Assembly: GCF_002287075.1 (NCBI RefSeq)
Contig: NZ_NSKE01000003.1
Coordinates: forward strand, 62,001 to 126,000
Direction: 5' to 3'
DNA from: Fodinibius salipaludis
GTDB lineage: Bacteria > Bacteroidota > Rhodothermia > Balneolales > Balneolaceae
DNA length: 64,000 nt
A model generated the notes under the pieces. The model had not been told where the DNA came from and searched no databases. It saw only the letters and a program-made list of their open reading frames with translations. The translations under genes were made by a program, and so were the position numbers. Position 1 is the first letter of the stretch, and every line of letters begins with the position of its first letter. Of the stretch, positions 51,158 through 60,152 are shown one piece after another.

Positions 51158-51313
51158 ATGGGAAATCTACTTTATATTGTTGCCGTAATTTTAGTAATCG
51201 GCTGGTTGGTTGGATTTATTGGATACAGTGCAGGAGGGTTGATTCACGTATTACTTGTGATTGCCGTTATAGCTATTTTATTACAGATAATTCAGGGACG
51301 AAAAGCAGTATAA
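51158..51313 (+). CDS. lmo0937-type small membrane protein
   Basis: A 51-residue protein, too short for most gene finders. It has two hydrophobic helices, LYIVAVILVIGWLVGFIGYS and VLLVIAVIAILLQII, separated by a GGLIH turn and ending in a basic GRKAV tail. This is the layout of the lmo0937 family: a leading ILxILWLLGLIG-type helix, the Gly-rich turn before a Leu/Val helix, and a short basic end. The family is uncharacterised and is often found among stress-induced small membrane proteins. It has an AAAAAGAAAC stretch before the ATG but no strong ribosome-binding site. Confidence 0.75.
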   Translation: MGNLLYIVAVILVIGWLVGFIGYSAGGLIHVLLVIAVIAILLQIIQGRKAV

Positions 51314-51557
51314 AGAGATTCGGTTGAAATACTACTGCTTTGACTACTTCATAAAAGAGAGCCTGTGATAGTTCTGACTTTGTAAATAAGTGTGTTCTAT
51401 TTACAAATTATATCTGCTCATGGGATTAGCCGGCAGGTTATTTGCTATAGATACTTAAGATAAAAAGTTAGAGCTGAAGACCTCAGGAATACGTTCCTGG
51501 GGTTTTCTGGGTTATACGTACTACCTGAGCGCGGCTGGTAATCACTGTTGAAGTAGA

Positions 51558-51716
51558 TTAGCGGTTGGCAATAATCCATATCGCATGGATAATTCCAGGA
51601 ATGTAGCCAAGGATGGTTAGAATAATATTTAACCAAAAAGCACCTGTTAATCCCACTTCTAAAAAAACTCCGAGAGGAGGAAGAATAACAGCAAAAATAA
51701 TTTTTAGGAGATCCAT
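51558..51716 (-). CDS. YqaE/Pmp3-family small membrane protein
   Basis: A 52-residue protein of the YqaE/Pmp3 type. It reads MDLLKIIFAVILPPLGVFLE then VGLTGAFWLNIILTILGYIP then GIIHAIWIIANR. The double-Pro ILPPLGVFLE and the LGYIPGIIHA motif are the family signature of this two-helix proteolipid, which is linked to membrane potential and salt or cold stress tolerance in eukaryotes and bacteria. An AGGAGATCC sequence precedes the ATG at good spacing. It belongs to a group of small stress-type membrane genes with the lmo0937-type and YtxH-like genes. Confidence 0.9.
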   Translation of the reverse strand: MDLLKIIFAVILPPLGVFLEVGLTGAFWLNIILTILGYIPGIIHAIWIIANR

Positions 51717-52252
51717 GTTTATGTCGATTATTTATTATTTGAAATGAAAGTTAATCGCTTCAGATTACCCAAGAATGTTGTGAATAAAGGCCACTTTTTA
51801 TTTCACGACTGCCACGCTCTACTCTTCAGCTCATCTTTTTATCTATTGGTTACCGATATTAATGTTCGGTTCTTGGAAAAATAGCGATAGCCCAAAAAGT
51901 AAGTTTGGCAATAGTCTTGCCAACAAGATCACATGTCGTTTCCACTTAGAGTATCTCTTTACATGTACTCTGTATTGTCTTTGGCATTGTGCTATGTTGA
52001 AGATTGTGTTGTTCTCTCTGTTTCTTGATCAATTCTCACGTCAAGTAAAAAGATTAGTATTTAAAACGGATCAAGTATTATACCTTTTTAAGGAAGTGTT
52101 ATATATTTTACAGGTTTCGATTTATTATTTGTTAAATCGTCATCCCTACAACTACTCCAAAGGATCTTTTTAAGAGATTGTTGAATCAATCAACTTAAAA
52201 ATAAGGTCATACGACCACTCAAAATTCTAACTATTATATTATAATCTATTCC
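51717..52252. other. Intergenic region without a convincing gene
   Basis: About 535 bp. The plus frame at 51862-52173 contains Cys, Phe and Leu in unusual proportions, has no ribosome-binding site and reads like noncoding sequence, so I do not call it. Nothing else is visible except AT-rich stretches. Confidence 0.45.
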
Positions 52253-52552
52253 ATGATTGTTGTACATATTGAGCATTTTTTAAACGAAGAGGGACGACAT
52301 CATTTTGAAGAGTGGGTTGCTGAAGTTGCTCAAACTCTTCGAAATTTTGAAGGCTTTATTTCAATTTCTATTCTTGAAGAATTACCTCCAAAAAATGAAT
52401 CCCATTTGTTACTAACATTTGAAAATGAAAGGCTGCTTAAAAAATGGGCAAACAGTAAAGAACACGATGATTTAATTAGTAAACTCAAGCCGTATCAAAA
52501 CCGTAAACAGGTATCAGATATTTTTAAACAAACAAAAAAGATAAAAAAATAA
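52253..52552 (+). CDS. ABM-type small protein (dimeric ferredoxin-like fold)
   Basis: A 99-residue cytoplasmic protein with the look of an antibiotic biosynthesis monooxygenase/Dabb-like domain: IVVHIEHFLNEEGRHHFEEW, a central AQTLRNFEGFISISILEE strand and SHLLLTFENERLLKKW, then a basic tail ending KKIKK. The central FEGFISISIL and the WxxS helix are typical. These domains are small dimeric enzymes or binding proteins with varied roles; real monooxygenase activity is not implied. It is preceded by an AT-rich region without a box of the type at 47-51 kb. Confidence 0.65.
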   Translation: MIVVHIEHFLNEEGRHHFEEWVAEVAQTLRNFEGFISISILEELPPKNESHLLLTFENERLLKKWANSKEHDDLISKLKPYQNRKQVSDIFKQTKKIKK

Positions 52553-52721
52553 GCTATTCAATAGCCTTATAAACCCACGTGTGGGGCGGACAAGTCTTGC
52601 TAATTTCTATGTTAAGTTTAATCTTTCATTTTATAATTAACCTACACTCCGGTGCCTGCCCTCGTAGATTCCTGCAGCTTATGTGTCATATCGTTAGGTA
52701 CTTTAAATTTAGAGAACACGT

Positions 52722-53123
52722 ATGAAATGTAAAGTCCAACAAAAGTTCAGTTCATATCCAGATCAAATCAAACCCAGAATGGAGAACCTTCGCGATTTGA
52801 TTTATGAAGTGGCGAAAAATACAGAGGGGGTTGGAAAACTGGAAGAGACCTTAAAATGGGGCGAACCGGCGTATTTGACCTCACAAACAAAAAGTGGGAC
52901 AACAATCAGGATTGACTGGAAACCTAAAAATCCAGATCAAATAGGTATGTACGTAAGTTGCAATACAACGTTAGTGAGTACCTTTAGAACAATGTTTGGC
53001 GATGATCTAAAATTCGAAGGAAACAGGGCAATATATTTTCCAGTTGATAAGCCATTACCCAAAAAACAAGTAATGATATGCATACAAATGGCACTGCGGT
53101 ATCACCTTGATAAAGGTACTTAA
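52722..53123 (+). CDS. DUF1801-family protein
   Basis: A 133-residue soluble protein of the DUF1801 (YdhG/YjbR-like) type. It reads FSSYPDQIKPRMENLRDLIY, then LEETLKWGEPAYLTSQTKSG, IRIDWKPKNPDQIGMYVSC and FPVDKPLPKKQVMICIQMAL. The WGEPAY motif and the MYV/CN-containing strand are the recognisable family elements. The fold is a small alpha-beta domain without a known enzyme activity. It is a single gene between the ABM-type gene and the large kinase, on the opposite strand from the latter. No regulatory element is visible. Confidence 0.8.
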   Translation: MKCKVQQKFSSYPDQIKPRMENLRDLIYEVAKNTEGVGKLEETLKWGEPAYLTSQTKSGTTIRIDWKPKNPDQIGMYVSCNTTLVSTFRTMFGDDLKFEGNRAIYFPVDKPLPKKQVMICIQMALRYHLDKGT

Positions 53124-53331
53124 TTCACGCATTTAGGGCATACCCCTTGGCATCCCCTTCTGGCTTTTGAGCTGATCGGTTTATTATCTAACCTTAACAT
53201 TTACTTGTATACGGCCTTATTAAAGCTTGCATAGCTTAACTACTTCGGTGTAGTAGGCCGCAAGGCTGATATTGGTCTGTCCCGGACAAATATTTACAGC
53301 CCACTTAAAGAAGGTTTTGGAACGCTGTTAC

Positions 53332-56300
53332 TTATTGTAGGATAGATTTTATCGGGAAGGTACATTTCACACGGGTTGTAAACTCCTCCGACTCGGGCAG
53401 TCTGTCAATAGTCAAAGCGCCTCCCAGTAAATCTACGCGATGATTCATTATTTGTAATCCCATGCCCTCGCTGGTTGTTTCTTCGGGGGAAAACCCTTCA
53501 CCATCGTCCCTAATCTGTAAATGGAGCTGCTCATCTTCTTTTTTGATATTTACAAGAATTCGTTCTGCTTTGCCGTGAATAGCAGCGTTTTTAATAGATT
53601 CCTGTGTAATGTGGTATAAGTTGGTAGACAATTCCCTGTTGGTAATCTGATCTAAAATTCCATCAGACTCGAGGGTACATTTCAGATCATGAACGTTTTG
53701 CGAGCGGCGCATAAGAAGGGTGAATGCATGCGAGACGCCCTCCTGCTCTACATCAATAGGTATAATATCGTGGCTCAGGTCTCGAATATTATCAATTTCG
53801 AGATCTATAAGATCTTTTATTTCATTAATAATCTCACTGAGGGGCTGAGATATGTTATCTTCCCCGTTGTCGGTGAGTTCATTTTTGAGTTCATGAATCA
53901 TGATTTTTATAGTGGCAAGAATTTGCCCCAGGTTGTCATGCAGGTATTCCCCGAGTTCCCAGCGTTCGGCCAGGCTATTGCTTAATATCTGCTTTTGTAG
54001 CGTTTCACTCCGTTCAATTTCTTTCCTGAGCTGCTTTTCAGCTTTTTTGAGGGGAGTAATATCCACAAAAGTAAGTACTACACCGTCAATTTTGTCATTA
54101 ACAGTGCGGTAAGGTCGCAGCCGCATAATGTGTTGGTGGCCTTCGTCATCGGCTACAATCTTTTTTGTCGTTTCAAGGTTTTCATTTACCTGCTCAATAT
54201 CAGATTTTATGGAATTATAATGGAGCTGGTGGGTGATGTGTTCAAAAGGTCGTCCTGTATCGGAGGGGATTAGATTAAAAAGATCGGTTGCCGCAGAAGT
54301 AAAAAATTGTACGCAGTTATTACCATCGATAAACAGCGTTGCAATATCGGTGGATTCCATCAGGTTTTTGAGATTACTGTTCGCCTCATTGAGCTTTTCT
54401 ATTTTGCTCTCAAGCTCAGTATTTACGCTCTTCAGTTCCTCATTAACCGACTGCAGTTCCTCTTTGCTGGTTTCGAGCTGTTCGGTTGTCGATCGCAGCT
54501 CTTCGTTCATCGACTGTAGCTCCTCGTTAGAAGCCTGGAGCTCTTCATTGGAGGTTTCGTACTCCTCAATGGTGATATGGAGCTGCTCCTTGGTGTATTC
54601 CAGTTCTTTTTCCAAGGCTGCAATAATATCGGCATCTTCTGCTGATACATCATCAACCTCCTCCAGGGTTTTGGGCGTTTGGCTGTTGAAGGTATCGGGA
54701 TCTTTCATGAAGGTAACATGCAGTAAATCTTCCGGAGCATTGGGCTCCATTATTTTTCGGACGATGATTTTATAGTAACTCGTGGAATCCTCAATATTGA
54801 GTTTTATTTGTTTTGATGTCAGCGGGACTTCCCCCTGCTTGGCCTGGAATAGAAGACGACTGAGTACTTTTCGAAATTCGGGTACGATCATGTCCATAAT
54901 ATTCTGGCTCGGCTCTCCGCCAGAATATTTTAGAAACCGATCGATGTCAGAAGTTGAGTGGAGTACCTCGTTATTCTTATTAATAATGACGCTGGCAGGC
55001 TTGTACTGCTTGAATAGCAGCTTATGGTGGAGGTTTTCAATATTGGTTTTTTCCCTGTGGTTCTCTTGTCGGCTGCGTAATGCTTTGGGATTGGTACTTT
55101 CATTGGAAAGCGGATAACGCGGCAAGCGAATCTTGGATTTGGTTAATGTATTTTGCCGGTAAATCTGGTATTTCTTGTTTACGGAATTAAACAGATCGGT
55201 GGCTTCTAACGTTGAATCCGACAAGCCCAGGAACAACCATTTCTCCTGTTTTAGAGCGTAATGGAAAAGGTTAAACACCTCCGATTGTATATCGCGATTC
55301 AGGTAGATCAACAGGTTTCGACAACTGATAAGATCCAGCTTCGAGAAGGGAGGATCTTTTAAAAGGTCATGATCGGCAAACAGTAACAGGCTGCCTATAT
55401 TTTGTTTTACCTGGTATTGTATTCCCTCTTTGGTAAAATATCGGGCAAGACGTTTGGTAGATATATCTGTAGCAATAGATTCCGGGTATTTGCCTCTGCG
55501 TGCCATGTCCAGTGCATCATGATCAATATCGGTGGCAAAAATCTGGATGCTTGGCGGCTTTTGAATTTTTTGGGCATATTCGTACAACAGGATGGCCAGC
55601 GAGTAGGCCTCTTCTCCCGTTGCGCAACCGGGTACCCATACGCGAATACTGTCCTCGGAATCTTTATCTTCAAAAATCTCGGGAATAACGGTTTTTCTGA
55701 GTTCTTCAAATGCCTCCGGATCACGAAAGAAGTTAGTTACGCTGATAAGTAGATCTTTGAATAGATCGTTAATCTTAGAAGGGGTATTGGTTATATAATC
55801 GAGATAGTCTTGTAGTGTATTTATATGCGTGATACGCATTCTGCGCTCAATCCGGCGAAGAATAGATGAGCGTTTGTACTGGGAAAAATCATGACCCATT
55901 TTAGTATTTAGTTTCCCAAATATTTTGTTGAGCACTTTGGAATCATCTTCCGGCAGCTTTTTGGAATCCGGAATTTTTATCTTTTTAAGGCTCTCCCGGT
56001 ATTCAATTAGTTTGGCTGGAATTTCTTTGGCCGCGAGGACCAGATCTACAAGCCCTGTTTGTATAGCACTGCGAGGCATACCGTCATAGGAGGCCTCTTC
56101 AGGGTCCTGGCTGATTACGATTCCGCCGTATTCTTTTATATTCTTAAGCCCGATGCTCCCATCACTTCCGGTTCCGGATAAGATAACGCAGGCAGAATAG
56201 CTGCTGAGAGCCGTGCTCAGCGATCGAAAAAATAGGTCTATAGTCGTAAGCTTTTTATCTTTTTTGTCAGCCTCAGATAAAATAAGATCCTTATTTTCTA

Positions 56301-56583
56301 CGGTAAGCAGTTGTCCGGGGGGGATAATATAAATGTGGTTGGCTTCCATTCGCGTTTTTCTGGAAACTTGTGTCACGGGCATGGAGGTATGCTCCTGCAG
56401 CAGATCGGCCATGCTGCTTTCATGGTCGGGTGACAGGTGAATAATGACGACAAAAGCCATTCCGGGATTCTCGGGCATGGCGTCGAAGAAAGATTCGAGG
56501 GCTTCCAACCCCCCCGCCGATGCCCCGAGCCCTACTACCATTAGATCATTATCTTGTTTTTTATTTTGGGGATGTTTAATCAT
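53332..56583 (-). CDS. CheB-CheR-PAS-histidine kinase fusion protein
   Basis: A 1083-residue soluble fusion. Residues about 12-195 are a CheB methylesterase domain with Ser22 (GLGASAGG), His49 (IIHLSPDH) and an Asp near 142 (GTGSDGSIGLK). Residues about 215-480 are a CheR methyltransferase (RVWVPGCATGEEAYSLAI, LISCRNLLIYLN). A heptad-like coiled coil of ELQ/SNEEL repeats follows (about 640-760), then a PAS domain (about 765-870). The HisKA_3-type phosphoacceptor region RWELGEYLHDNLGQILATI and a HATPase domain complete it. There is no receiver domain. The divergent NarL-type regulator at 57009-57644 is the probable partner. No chemoreceptor gene is nearby, so it likely regulates transcription rather than motility. 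Confidence 0.93.
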   Translation of the reverse strand: MIKHPQNKKQDNDLMVVGLGASAGGLEALESFFDAMPENPGMAFVVIIHLSPDHESSMADLLQEHTSMPVTQVSRKTRMEANHIYIIPPGQLLTVENKDLILSEADKKDKKLTTIDLFFRSLSTALSSYSACVILSGTGSDGSIGLKNIKEYGGIVISQDPEEASYDGMPRSAIQTGLVDLVLAAKEIPAKLIEYRESLKKIKIPDSKKLPEDDSKVLNKIFGKLNTKMGHDFSQYKRSSILRRIERRMRITHINTLQDYLDYITNTPSKINDLFKDLLISVTNFFRDPEAFEELRKTVIPEIFEDKDSEDSIRVWVPGCATGEEAYSLAILLYEYAQKIQKPPSIQIFATDIDHDALDMARRGKYPESIATDISTKRLARYFTKEGIQYQVKQNIGSLLLFADHDLLKDPPFSKLDLISCRNLLIYLNRDIQSEVFNLFHYALKQEKWLFLGLSDSTLEATDLFNSVNKKYQIYRQNTLTKSKIRLPRYPLSNESTNPKALRSRQENHREKTNIENLHHKLLFKQYKPASVIINKNNEVLHSTSDIDRFLKYSGGEPSQNIMDMIVPEFRKVLSRLLFQAKQGEVPLTSKQIKLNIEDSTSYYKIIVRKIMEPNAPEDLLHVTFMKDPDTFNSQTPKTLEEVDDVSAEDADIIAALEKELEYTKEQLHITIEEYETSNEELQASNEELQSMNEELRSTTEQLETSKEELQSVNEELKSVNTELESKIEKLNEANSNLKNLMESTDIATLFIDGNNCVQFFTSAATDLFNLIPSDTGRPFEHITHQLHYNSIKSDIEQVNENLETTKKIVADDEGHQHIMRLRPYRTVNDKIDGVVLTFVDITPLKKAEKQLRKEIERSETLQKQILSNSLAERWELGEYLHDNLGQILATIKIMIHELKNELTDNGEDNISQPLSEIINEIKDLIDLEIDNIRDLSHDIIPIDVEQEGVSHAFTLLMRRSQNVHDLKCTLESDGILDQITNRELSTNLYHITQESIKNAAIHGKAERILVNIKKEDEQLHLQIRDDGEGFSPEETTSEGMGLQIMNHRVDLLGGALTIDRLPESEEFTTRVKCTFPIKSILQ

Positions 56584-57008
56584 TGAATGGTGCTGCTCTA
56601 AATTATTACTACGTGAGATAAAGAAGTTTATACCTTAGCACAAAGTGCTATAAGGTACAATTTTTTACTTTTCTAAGGATATAAAAAATCAATTTTGCGA
56701 GAGTTGGGAACCGTTGAAATAGCAAAGTGAATACAATAGTAAAATTGAATGTATTTGATGTAGTATGAGATATTAAATTTTTGAAATAAATGTATTTAAA
56801 CGGGTGTAGAAATGCCTCTTATACAGTATGAGAGGTTTATTAAATAGAATGTGTGTTTAAAAATTAAAGAATTGTATTAAATTATTTTATCTTAATCGCA
56901 GGACAGCAAGGGAAGAAGCAGCCTCATAAAATTATAAAGGGGAAGGGAATAGGGATAAGTTGTTCTTTTCATGATGCATAATCACATTAAAAAAGTATGG
57001 TGAATTAG
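56584..57008. other. Divergent intergenic region between the kinase and the NarL regulator
   Basis: About 425 bp of AT-rich sequence with no credible gene. It separates the divergent CheB-CheR-PAS-kinase and NarL-regulator genes and must contain both promoters. A TTTTTTACTTTTC / ATAAAAAATC environment near 56655-56692 may hold the kinase promoter. No repeat or box of the 47-62 kb type was found. Confidence 0.45.
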
Positions 57009-57644
57009 ATGATAAAAGTAGTAATTGCAGATGATCATCCCTTTATTCGGGAGGGAGTCAAGAAGGTAGTTGATGGGAAGATAGATTTGGAAATAATCGG
57101 AGAGGCAGAGAACGGAAATGAGTTGTTAGCCATCCTCGAAGAAAAAACACCGGATATTATAGTGTTGGATATCACAATGCCGGGGAAAAGTGGACTCGAA
57201 CTGTTAAAAGAGCTTCGTGATCGTTACCCCAACCTGCCAGTTCTTATTTTGAGTATTCATTCTGAAGAGCGATTTGCCATTCGTGCCCTAAAAGCCGGGG
57301 CTTTTGGCTATTTGACCAAGGCAAGTATTTCGGATGACCTGTTAAAAGCTATTCGCAAGATTGTGACCGAAAATCGAAAATATATCACGCCGGAAGTAGC
57401 CGAACAGTTGGCCTCCCAGGTAGATAGTAGCAAAGAGGGAGCCCTCCATGAGGCCCTGTCGGATCGGGAGTTTGAAGTATTGTGCATGATTGCATCGGGT
57501 AAGGATGTAAATGATATTGCCGAGGAGCTTTCGCTGAGTCCGCAGACCATCCATACTTACCGGACGCGCATAAAAGAGAAGATGAATATAAGTTCGAATG
57601 TAGAAATGACCCGCTATGCTATTGAAAATAATTTAATTGAATAG
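57009..57644 (+). CDS. NarL/FixJ-family response regulator
   Basis: A 211-residue response regulator. The receiver domain (residues 1-120) shows the acidic pocket in VVIADDHPFIREG, the phosphoacceptor Asp in IIVLDITMPGKSG near residue 55, and the conserved Lys in LTKAS near residue 104. The LuxR-type helix-turn-helix is at about residues 145-200 (LSDREFEVLCMIASGKDVND, LSLSPQTIHTYRTRIKEKM). It is divergent from the HisKA_3-type kinase, the standard partner type for this family. Confidence 0.94.
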   Translation: MIKVVIADDHPFIREGVKKVVDGKIDLEIIGEAENGNELLAILEEKTPDIIVLDITMPGKSGLELLKELRDRYPNLPVLILSIHSEERFAIRALKAGAFGYLTKASISDDLLKAIRKIVTENRKYITPEVAEQLASQVDSSKEGALHEALSDREFEVLCMIASGKDVNDIAEELSLSPQTIHTYRTRIKEKMNISSNVEMTRYAIENNLIE

Positions 57645-57681
57645 GGTTGTTTGATATTTAGAATTATATCTAATGTTTTTG

Positions 57682-57725
57682 TTTGGTACAGCTTTTTTGG
57701 TACAGCTTTAAAAGCTGTATCAAAC
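57682..57725. repeat. Tandem plus inverted short repeat
   Basis: TTTGGTACAGCTTTT (57682-57696) is followed by a second copy TTTGGTACAGCTTTA (57696-57710) and an inverted copy AAAGCTGTATCAAAC (57711-57725). The second copy and the inverted one form a hairpin that could terminate the regulator gene upstream. The third copy is unexplained. Confidence 0.5.
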
Positions 57726-57984
57726 AGATATATTTGGTCTTTTGCCCACCTCATTAATAGTGGTTAACAACCCTTTTAAATAGCTTAAAATACGATTGGC
57801 TGCCTTCCTCTTGGCATAATTGCTGGCTGTATATGTGCATTTAATGTGGGTAATCCAGGTAAATAACTTGATGGATGGGTACAACTTGTAACGGATGGTT
57901 CTGTAGGAATAATTAGTACAAAAAAGTAGCATTAAATTTTAGCTCATTTATTTGCTGTTATCAATAGATTTGTAACGCAGAAAG

Positions 57985-58080
57985 AGTTTCAAGCTAAAGC
58001 AGTTATAGAGAGAGGATGTTCGGGTTAACCGAACATATTATAAAAAGATGCGGGGTTTATCAGACCCCGCATTTTTTTTC
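57985..58080 (+). ncRNA. Candidate small RNA with two hairpins and a terminator
   Basis: A TTGTAACGC element (57970-57978) resembles the second half of the bipartite box. It is followed about 100 bp later by two hairpins: TGTTCGG/CCGAACA (58017-58035) and the terminator stem ATGCGGGGT/ACCCCGCAT (58048-58072) with eight T. The nearest upstream stop codon is 330 bp away and has its own hairpin, so a short separate transcript is plausible. No known RNA family is recognised. Confidence 0.35.
58048..58080 (+). terminator. Strong intrinsic terminator with T run
   Basis: The stem ATGCGGGGT / ACCCCGCAT with a seven-base loop is followed by a run of eight T. It lies 400 bp downstream of the NarL-regulator stop codon and 100 bp before the sigma-54 activator gene, so it may end a separate short RNA. 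Confidence 0.8.
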
Positions 58081-58181
58081 TCGTTTTTTGAAAACTTGCA
58101 ATAAAAAATAGGCCTGTCCAAAAAATATCAGGCAGCAGATAGGGTAAGACGTAGTGGTTTTTCTAATTAACAATCAAGAAA

Positions 58182-59183
58182 ATGAAACAGAAAAAAGTTA
58201 ATCAAAAGCCCGTATTCTTGACGCAAAATGATGTGATGATAGATTTAGTCAAGAAAGTTAAACAGGTGGCTCAAAGAGGCTGTACTGAGCTATTGGTTAC
58301 AGGAGAGAATGGCACGGGTAAAGAAGTTATTGCTCAGCTATATCATTATTTCAGTAGCCGCCAGGATAAACCCATGGTAGCTGTTAACTGTGGAGCTATT
58401 CCCGAAGATCTTGTTGAAAGCGAACTATTTGGACACGAAAAAGGGGCGTTTACGGGGGCCCATGAACAAAAGAAAGGATGTTTTGAACTGGCTGACGGAG
58501 GCACATTATTTTTAGATGAAATTGGGGAAATGCCTCAACCCATGCAGGTAAAATTACTGCGGGTTGTTGAGCTCGGTTCATTTCGCAGGGTGGGAGGAAC
58601 CGAAGAAATACAGGTGGATATTTCATTGGTTTCAGCGACAAATAAGGTGCTTATCGACCAGGTAAAATCAGGGAGTTTCAGGGAAGATCTGTTTTACCGG
58701 ATAAATGTTATTGAATTATTTATCCCTCCGCTGCGGCATCGCAAAGAGGATATCCCGTTATTGGTGAATTATTATAAGGAGTGCTATAAGGAGTTGTATA
58801 GTCTTCATGAGATGGAATTTTCTGAAGAATGTATGGAAACTTTTATGGGACACGACTGGCCGGGAAATGTCCGTGAGTTAAAGAATGTAGTAGAGCGATG
58901 CATGGTTTTGTGTGAGGGGGGTAAAATAGAGTTAGAGCAACTGCCGCCCAGAATTCGGAATGAAAATGAGATTTTGCCGGTAAACGGGAACCATTATTCA
59001 AATGAAGTGATACAAATACCTATTGGAACCAGCCTGGAAAAAATTGAACAACATGTTATTGGGCGTACTTTGAACTCTGTGGATAATAATAAAACCGAAG
59101 CGGCTAAAATACTTGGCTTTACCCGAAAAACGCTTCATAACAAACTGGACAAATATAAGGATATGTCATCCAATGAAGCCTGA
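58182..59183 (+). CDS. Sigma-54-dependent transcriptional activator without a receiver domain
   Basis: A 333-residue AAA+ activator of sigma-54 promoters. It has Walker A in [14 protein letters not shown], the GAFTGA loop in [12 protein letters not shown], Walker B in [12 protein letters not shown], and the sensor-like [12 protein letters not shown] and [15 protein letters not shown] segments. A Fis-type helix-turn-helix at the C-terminus reads [20 protein letters not shown]. There is only a short N-terminal lead and no receiver, PAS or GAF domain. Its activity must be set by protein level, by another protein or by a kinase not seen here. It lies after the NarL regulator but separated from it by a terminator. 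Cognate -24/-12 promoters were not found nearby. Confidence 0.93.
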   Translation: MKQKKVNQKPVFLTQNDVMIDLVKKVKQVAQRGCTELLVTGENGTGKEVIAQLYHYFSSRQDKPMVAVNCGAIPEDLVESELFGHEKGAFTGAHEQKKGCFELADGGTLFLDEIGEMPQPMQVKLLRVVELGSFRRVGGTEEIQVDISLVSATNKVLIDQVKSGSFREDLFYRINVIELFIPPLRHRKEDIPLLVNYYKECYKELYSLHEMEFSEECMETFMGHDWPGNVRELKNVVERCMVLCEGGKIELEQLPPRIRNENEILPVNGNHYSNEVIQIPIGTSLEKIEQHVIGRTLNSVDNNKTEAAKILGFTRKTLHNKLDKYKDMSSNEA

Positions 59184-59437
59184 TTCCCTACTTTCACTTA
59201 ACACCGGGTCGCCCTTCTGTGGTGGATTGAATAGCATGTTTTTCAATGATCTGGTAAGATTATCAGGTGATATTGGTATCGTTAGGATTATACAAAAATG
59301 ACCAAGTTTCCCCCAATATGGACTATGTTTGTGTTGGGTTAATGACTTCTAACCTCAAATAAAAATGTACAAAGCCGAGTAACGAAAATGGTACTACAAG
59401 ATTTGATATCAAGAAATTGCATGATGTTATATGATTG
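59184..59437. other. Intergenic region without a gene
   Basis: About 255 bp between the sigma-54 activator and the promoter-like box of the AraC gene. No plausible frame or repeat is seen, apart from AT-rich stretches. Confidence 0.45.
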
Positions 59438-59475
59438 TGATAAATAAAGTAGGGACATATTGATTCATAAAATGA
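59438..59475 (+). promoter_or_regulatory. Bipartite promoter-like box g, for the AraC gene at 59559
   Basis: TGTGATAAATAAAGTA (59438-59453) is followed 17 bases later by AAAAT (59471-59475). The first half matches weakly and the second poorly. The start codon of the AraC gene is about 105 bp after the first element. Tentative. Confidence 0.3.
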
Positions 59476-59558
59476 TCGCCAGGTTATGAGGTGAAGTAAC
59501 GTAATGTATATAGGCTGGTTTCTAATTGTTTTTGCTCAAGGTTTTAAAATGGCACAGT

Positions 59559-60119
59559 ATGAAACTGTACATTAAATATATGGTAAGCCTGCGTTGCAAG
59601 ATGCTGGTTAAGGACGAGCTAAAAAAGCTGGGTATAGACTGTGTATCGGTTGACCTTGGCATGGTAGAAATACAAGATGATATTACCGACGAGCAGCTGG
59701 AAACATTTGCGAAGAACCTCAAAAAGTCTGGTTTGGAACTTCTTGATGACAAGAAGAATATCCTGGTAGAAAAAATTAAAAGTGTGATTGTGGAGATGAT
59801 CCACTACGAGGATGAAGTTCCCAAAGTAAATGATTCCGATTACATCAGCGAAAAACTGGGATACGATTATACCTACCTGTCCAATACGTTCTCGGAAGTG
59901 AAGGGGATGACCATCCAGCAATACATTATCATGCACAAGATTGAACGGGTTAAAGAACTGCTTTTGTATGATGAGCTGACCCTGACCGAAATTGCTCATC
60001 AACTACACTACAGCAGCGTTGCTCATCTGTCAAACCAATTCAAAAAAATTACCGGTCTTACGCCCACCTATTTTAAAGAGCTGAAAGATAAACGAGAGAA
60101 GACTCTCGAGGAACTGTGA
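59559..60119 (+). CDS. AraC-type regulator with small N-terminal ferredoxin-like domain (copy 1)
   Basis: A 186-residue regulator. The N-terminal 60 residues (KLYIKYMVSLRCKMLVKDEL, then VSVDLGMVEIQDDI) resemble the HMA-like ferredoxin fold that precedes the helix-turn-helix in small AraC-type proteins of this group, but with SLRC where CxxC is usual. The C-terminal AraC domain (about residues 85-180) reads VKGMTIQQYIIMHKIERVKE, LTLTEIAHQLHYSSVAHLSN and QFKKITGLTPTYFKELK. A longer frame begins at 59526, but the ATG at 59559 matches the paralogue at 62463. The stop codon overlaps box e. Confidence 0.82.
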   Translation: MKLYIKYMVSLRCKMLVKDELKKLGIDCVSVDLGMVEIQDDITDEQLETFAKNLKKSGLELLDDKKNILVEKIKSVIVEMIHYEDEVPKVNDSDYISEKLGYDYTYLSNTFSEVKGMTIQQYIIMHKIERVKELLLYDELTLTEIAHQLHYSSVAHLSNQFKKITGLTPTYFKELKDKREKTLEEL

Positions 60120-60152
60120 TTTATGTAACATTCTTTCAAAAAGATATAATGG
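60115..60152 (+). promoter_or_regulatory. Bipartite promoter-like box e, for the gene at 60237
   Basis: TGTGATTTATGTAACA (60115-60130) overlaps the stop codon of the AraC gene and is followed 17 bases later by AATGG (60148-60152, in ATATAATGG). The next start codon is 85 bp further on. The first half is a near-perfect copy of box a. Confidence 0.5.

Noticed and set aside
51862-52173. Plus-strand frame of 103 codons in the 51.7-52.3 kb gap
   Set aside because: Unusual Cys/Phe/Leu content without a ribosome-binding site or any motif; reads like noncoding AT-rich DNA.
57720-57932. Minus-strand frame with a basic segment, considered as a transposase remnant
   Set aside because: No recognisable transposase motif and no flanking terminal inverted repeats beyond the short word at 57682-57725.
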